DNA of 6,857 bases from the NCBI GenBank assembly GCA_023426855.1, contig JAEZBU010000238.1:1-6857 (forward strand). The letters are read 5' to 3'. This document shows positions 5,439-6,857 of the stretch, one piece after another. Below the pieces are notes generated by a model. The model made no database searches, was not told the DNA's origin, and saw only the letters and a program-made list of their open reading frames with translations. Every line of letters begins with the position of its first letter. Position 1 is the stretch's first letter. The stretch is from Pseudomonadota bacterium. GTDB taxonomy: Bacteria; Pseudomonadota; Alphaproteobacteria; Rhizobiales; Hyphomicrobiaceae. The position numbers were made by a program, and so were the translations under genes.

Positions 5439-5624
5439 CTAGACTTCGTTTTGCGGCTCGAGAATCTGCCGACCGCGATACTTGCCGGACTTCAGATCGA
5501 TGTGATGCGGACGCCGACGCTCGCCGCTGTCCTTGTCTTCGATGTAGGTCGGTGCCTTCAGGGCGTCGGCCGAACGACGCGAACCGCGCTTCATCGGCGA
5601 CATTTTCTTTCTGGGTACTGCCAT
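5439..5624 (-). CDS. rpmF: 50S ribosomal protein L32
   Basis: This 61-residue basic protein is a structural component of the large ribosomal subunit. The N terminus MAVPRKKMSPMKRGSRRS is the L32 hallmark, followed by ALKAPTYIEDKDSGERRRPHH and a KYRGRQIL tail. It has no cysteine, so it is the zinc-free form usual in alphaproteobacteria, in place of the four-cysteine ribbon of some other lineages. ATG at 5624 has GGAG 7 nt upstream and gives the expected MAVP start; an in-frame TTG two codons earlier is less likely. In gammaproteobacteria rpmF precedes plsX and fab genes; here it instead follows mtgA by 153 nt, which matches my memory of related Hyphomicrobiales. Confidence 0.97.
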   Translation of the reverse strand: MAVPRKKMSPMKRGSRRSADALKAPTYIEDKDSGERRRPHHIDLKSGKYRGRQILEPQNEV

Positions 5625-5631
5625 CGTCAAA

Positions 5632-5635
5632 CTCC
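5632..5635 (-). promoter_or_regulatory. rpmF ribosome binding site
   Basis: GGAG on the minus strand, 7 nt before the ATG at 5624. It favours that ATG over the in-frame TTG at 5630, which it would nearly touch. Confidence 0.65.
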
Positions 5636-5777
5636 ATGGCCCGGCTCGGAGCCAAGCGCTTTACGGCATTTCTGCCAAATGAAACCCAATAGCTTGCCGC
5701 GCCGGACACTGCCCAGCGGGATCAACTCGCAGCGGGCTTATAAACGCATTTCCAGATGTGCGCCAGTCATTGCGCTG

Positions 5778-6575
5778 TTATCGCCCTGTGCCAAGGATGC
5801 ACGCGGACCGTGCCGTGGCCGACCGCGCCCGTGTCTCGATGATTTGCGCGACCCGCCGGGTTCCCGGACCAGGCTTACCGGCGACGCGCACGATCGGGTT
5901 AGGAAGTGACGCGGCCAACAGCGCCGACTCCCGCGCGGTCAAGCGCGCGGCGGGCTTGCTGAAATGGTGGCGTGCAGCAGCTTCGATGCCAAAGACGCCG
6001 GGGCCCCATTCGGCGATATTGAGATAGACCTCTAAAATCCGCTCCTTAGGCCACATCACCTCCATCGCCAAGGTGATCCAGATCTCCAGGCCCTTGCGGA
6101 ATAAGTCTTTGGAAGGCCAAAGAAAAAGGTTCTTCGAGACTTGCATGCTGATGGTGCTCGCACCACGGATCTCGTCCAACCCGCCGTCCTCCGCCCGGCG
6201 CAGGGCCGCACGCATTTCTCCGAGATCGATACCCCAATGGCGGCAGAACTGGCCGTCCTCCGACGTGATCACCGCCCGGATGAGATTGGGTGAGATGTTG
6301 TCCAGCCGGACCCAGCGCTGCTCGATCTCCTGCCCCATTAACCTCTGAGAAAGCATAAGAGTCGACATCGGCGGATCGACGAAGCGGAAAAGCAGAAGCC
6401 CCACCACGGTCAAGGCCGTCAGGGCGGCCAATGCGGCAACCAGGGCGAGAGACCCGTATATGACAGCATGCCGCGCACAGCCCGGCGCATAACGCAGAAT
6501 GCGCGTGATCGCGGACTGAGCGCGAAACGAGGATGTTTCCTTCTCATCCCCGATCGGTCTGTCTTGCGAAACCAT
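5778..6575 (-). CDS. mtgA: monofunctional peptidoglycan glycosyltransferase MtgA
   Basis: This 265-residue inner-membrane protein belongs to glycosyltransferase family 51 and polymerises lipid II into glycan strands, without the transpeptidase domain of class A penicillin-binding proteins. A cytoplasmic N-tail of about 36 residues is followed by one transmembrane anchor (about 37-64, ALVAALAALTALTVVGLLLF). The periplasmic domain shows the family motifs in order: EDGQFCRHWGID with catalytic E106 (106-117), GASTISMQ (138-145), RKGLE (160-164) and KERILEVYLN with E182 (177-186), then NIAEWGPGVFGIEAAARHHF. Length fits MtgA. The start is uncertain: ATG at 6575 lacks a clear ribosome binding site, and an in-frame TTG at 6632 would add 19 residues, also without one. 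It is divergent from the polyprenyl synthase gene, and rpmF follows 153 nt downstream on the same strand. Confidence 0.95.
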   Translation of the reverse strand: MVSQDRPIGDEKETSSFRAQSAITRILRYAPGCARHAVIYGSLALVAALAALTALTVVGLLLFRFVDPPMSTLMLSQRLMGQEIEQRWVRLDNISPNLIRAVITSEDGQFCRHWGIDLGEMRAALRRAEDGGLDEIRGASTISMQVSKNLFLWPSKDLFRKGLEIWITLAMEVMWPKERILEVYLNIAEWGPGVFGIEAAARHHFSKPAARLTARESALLAASLPNPIVRVAGKPGPGTRRVAQIIETRARSATARSACILGTGR

Positions 6576-6620
6576 GCTTGAAGGACCGGCCCGTTTAAGA
6601 GAAATGCTGCTATAGGGAAC

Positions 6621-6632
6621 TTGGCCCGCCAA
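6621..6632. promoter_or_regulatory. interrupted palindrome in the mtgA/polyprenyl synthase divergent region
   Basis: TTGGC-CC-GCCAA is a 12-bp interrupted palindrome in the 109-bp space between the two divergent starts. A symmetrical CTATAG (6610-6615) lies beside it and could be a -10 core in either direction, but no good -35 accompanies it. This may be an operator or chance; the sequence shows only symmetry and position. Confidence 0.2.
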
Positions 6633-6684
6633 TACTGCAAGTTAACGGCGGCAGAGACTTCTGAAACAGGTAGATGGCGTCAGA

Positions 6685-6857
6685 ATGACCTTGCAACAAC
6701 AGCTCGACACCAATGCCGCGCGGATCGAAGCTCGGTTGCAACGCCTACTGACGCAGGACGTGCCGCCATCCGCTCCAGCGCGCCTCGTTGAGGCTATGAG
6801 ATATGCCGCCCTCGGAGGTGGCAAGCGTTTTCGTCCGTTCCTGGTTATCGAAAGCGC
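6685..6857 (+). CDS. ispA: polyprenyl diphosphate synthase (farnesyl diphosphate synthase-like), N-terminal part
   Basis: The frame opens at ATG 6685 and runs off the window end after 57 full codons. Residues 33-56 (RLVEAMRYAALGGGKRFRPFLVIE) are the first conserved block of trans-isoprenyl diphosphate synthases; G45, K47, R48 and R50 belong to the isopentenyl-diphosphate binding segment GGKRxRP. These enzymes chain isopentenyl diphosphate onto allylic diphosphates for ubiquinone, undecaprenyl carrier, hopanoids and carotenoids. The DDxxD metal-binding motifs lie beyond the window, so chain length cannot be judged; ispA is the likeliest symbol but a geranylgeranyl synthase (crtE-like) is possible. 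There is only a weak AGG 14 nt upstream of the ATG. An ATG at 6674 in another frame ends at once at 6688 and is not the start. The gene is divergent from mtgA. Confidence 0.8.
   Translation, partial: MTLQQQLDTNAARIEARLQRLLTQDVPPSAPARLVEAMRYAALGGGKRFRPFLVIES

Noticed and set aside
5643..5653. GGCTC-G-GAGCC palindrome in the rpmF leader
   Set aside because: A one-base loop cannot fold as a hairpin and the arms are only 5 bp in GC-rich DNA; chance is the simplest explanation.
5173..5709. 178-residue minus-strand frame overlapping rpmF and the membrane protein
   Set aside because: It lies in another frame of two better supported genes on the same strand, with low-complexity Arg/Ser composition and no motif.
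5205..5909. 234-residue plus-strand frame across rpmF and the mtgA end
   Set aside because: It is antisense to the membrane-protein gene, rpmF and mtgA, with composition typical of a GC-rich shadow and no family match.
1..6857. Possible hidden new system, mobile element, CRISPR or defence locus
   Set aside because: All long frames are accounted for by known or housekeeping-type genes. No direct-repeat arrays, transposase motifs, integrase sites or tRNA-like structures are visible, and codon use looks uniform.

Overview
The window is a compact, GC-rich stretch of ordinary chromosome. Gene content and protein signatures point to an alphaproteobacterium of the order Hyphomicrobiales (Rhizobiales), probably near Bradyrhizobium, Rhodopseudomonas or related Xanthobacteraceae. 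The clues are phaR divergent from phaAB, a cysteine-free alphaproteobacterial-type L32, and rpmF and mtgA next to a divergent polyprenyl synthetase gene. This placement is recognition from memory, not a database result.

Left part (1-3032) is a polyhydroxybutyrate (PHB) module. On the minus strand, phaA (acetyl-CoA acetyltransferase) is followed by phaB (acetoacetyl-CoA reductase). Together they turn two acetyl-CoA into 3-hydroxybutyryl-CoA, the monomer for PHB. A perfect 9-bp hairpin lies between them, and another perfect 9-bp hairpin overlaps the phaB stop codon as a probable terminator. The PHB synthase phaC is not in the window. Divergent from phaA, on the plus strand, is phaR, the PHB-responsive regulator. 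The 226-bp phaR-phaA intergenic region holds candidate promoters for both directions, two inverted repeats that could be operators, and a hairpin just upstream of the phaA ribosome binding site.

Middle part (3063-5333), minus strand and convergent with phaR: a 604-residue PAS-like/GGDEF/EAL cyclic-di-GMP protein, preceded by a small four-helix membrane protein of unknown function. The GGDEF site has decayed to ASNKF, but the RxxD inhibitory site is kept at its canonical spacing and the EAL catalytic set is nearly complete. This suggests a phosphodiesterase, perhaps one that senses its own ligand.

Right part (5439-6857) is housekeeping: rpmF (L32) and mtgA (monofunctional peptidoglycan glycosyltransferase) on the minus strand, then the first 57 codons of a polyprenyl diphosphate synthase (ispA-like) on the plus strand, cut by the window end. 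MtgA consumes lipid II, and polyprenyl synthases make isoprenoid precursors, so these neighbours are loosely linked through the envelope lipid-carrier supply.

I found no mobile element, CRISPR array, tRNA, rRNA or recognisable riboswitch, and no new multi-gene system. The points most worth a second look are the degenerate-GGDEF/intact-I-site/EAL protein, the candidate operators between phaR and phaA, the phaA-phaB hairpin, and the uncharacterised membrane protein.
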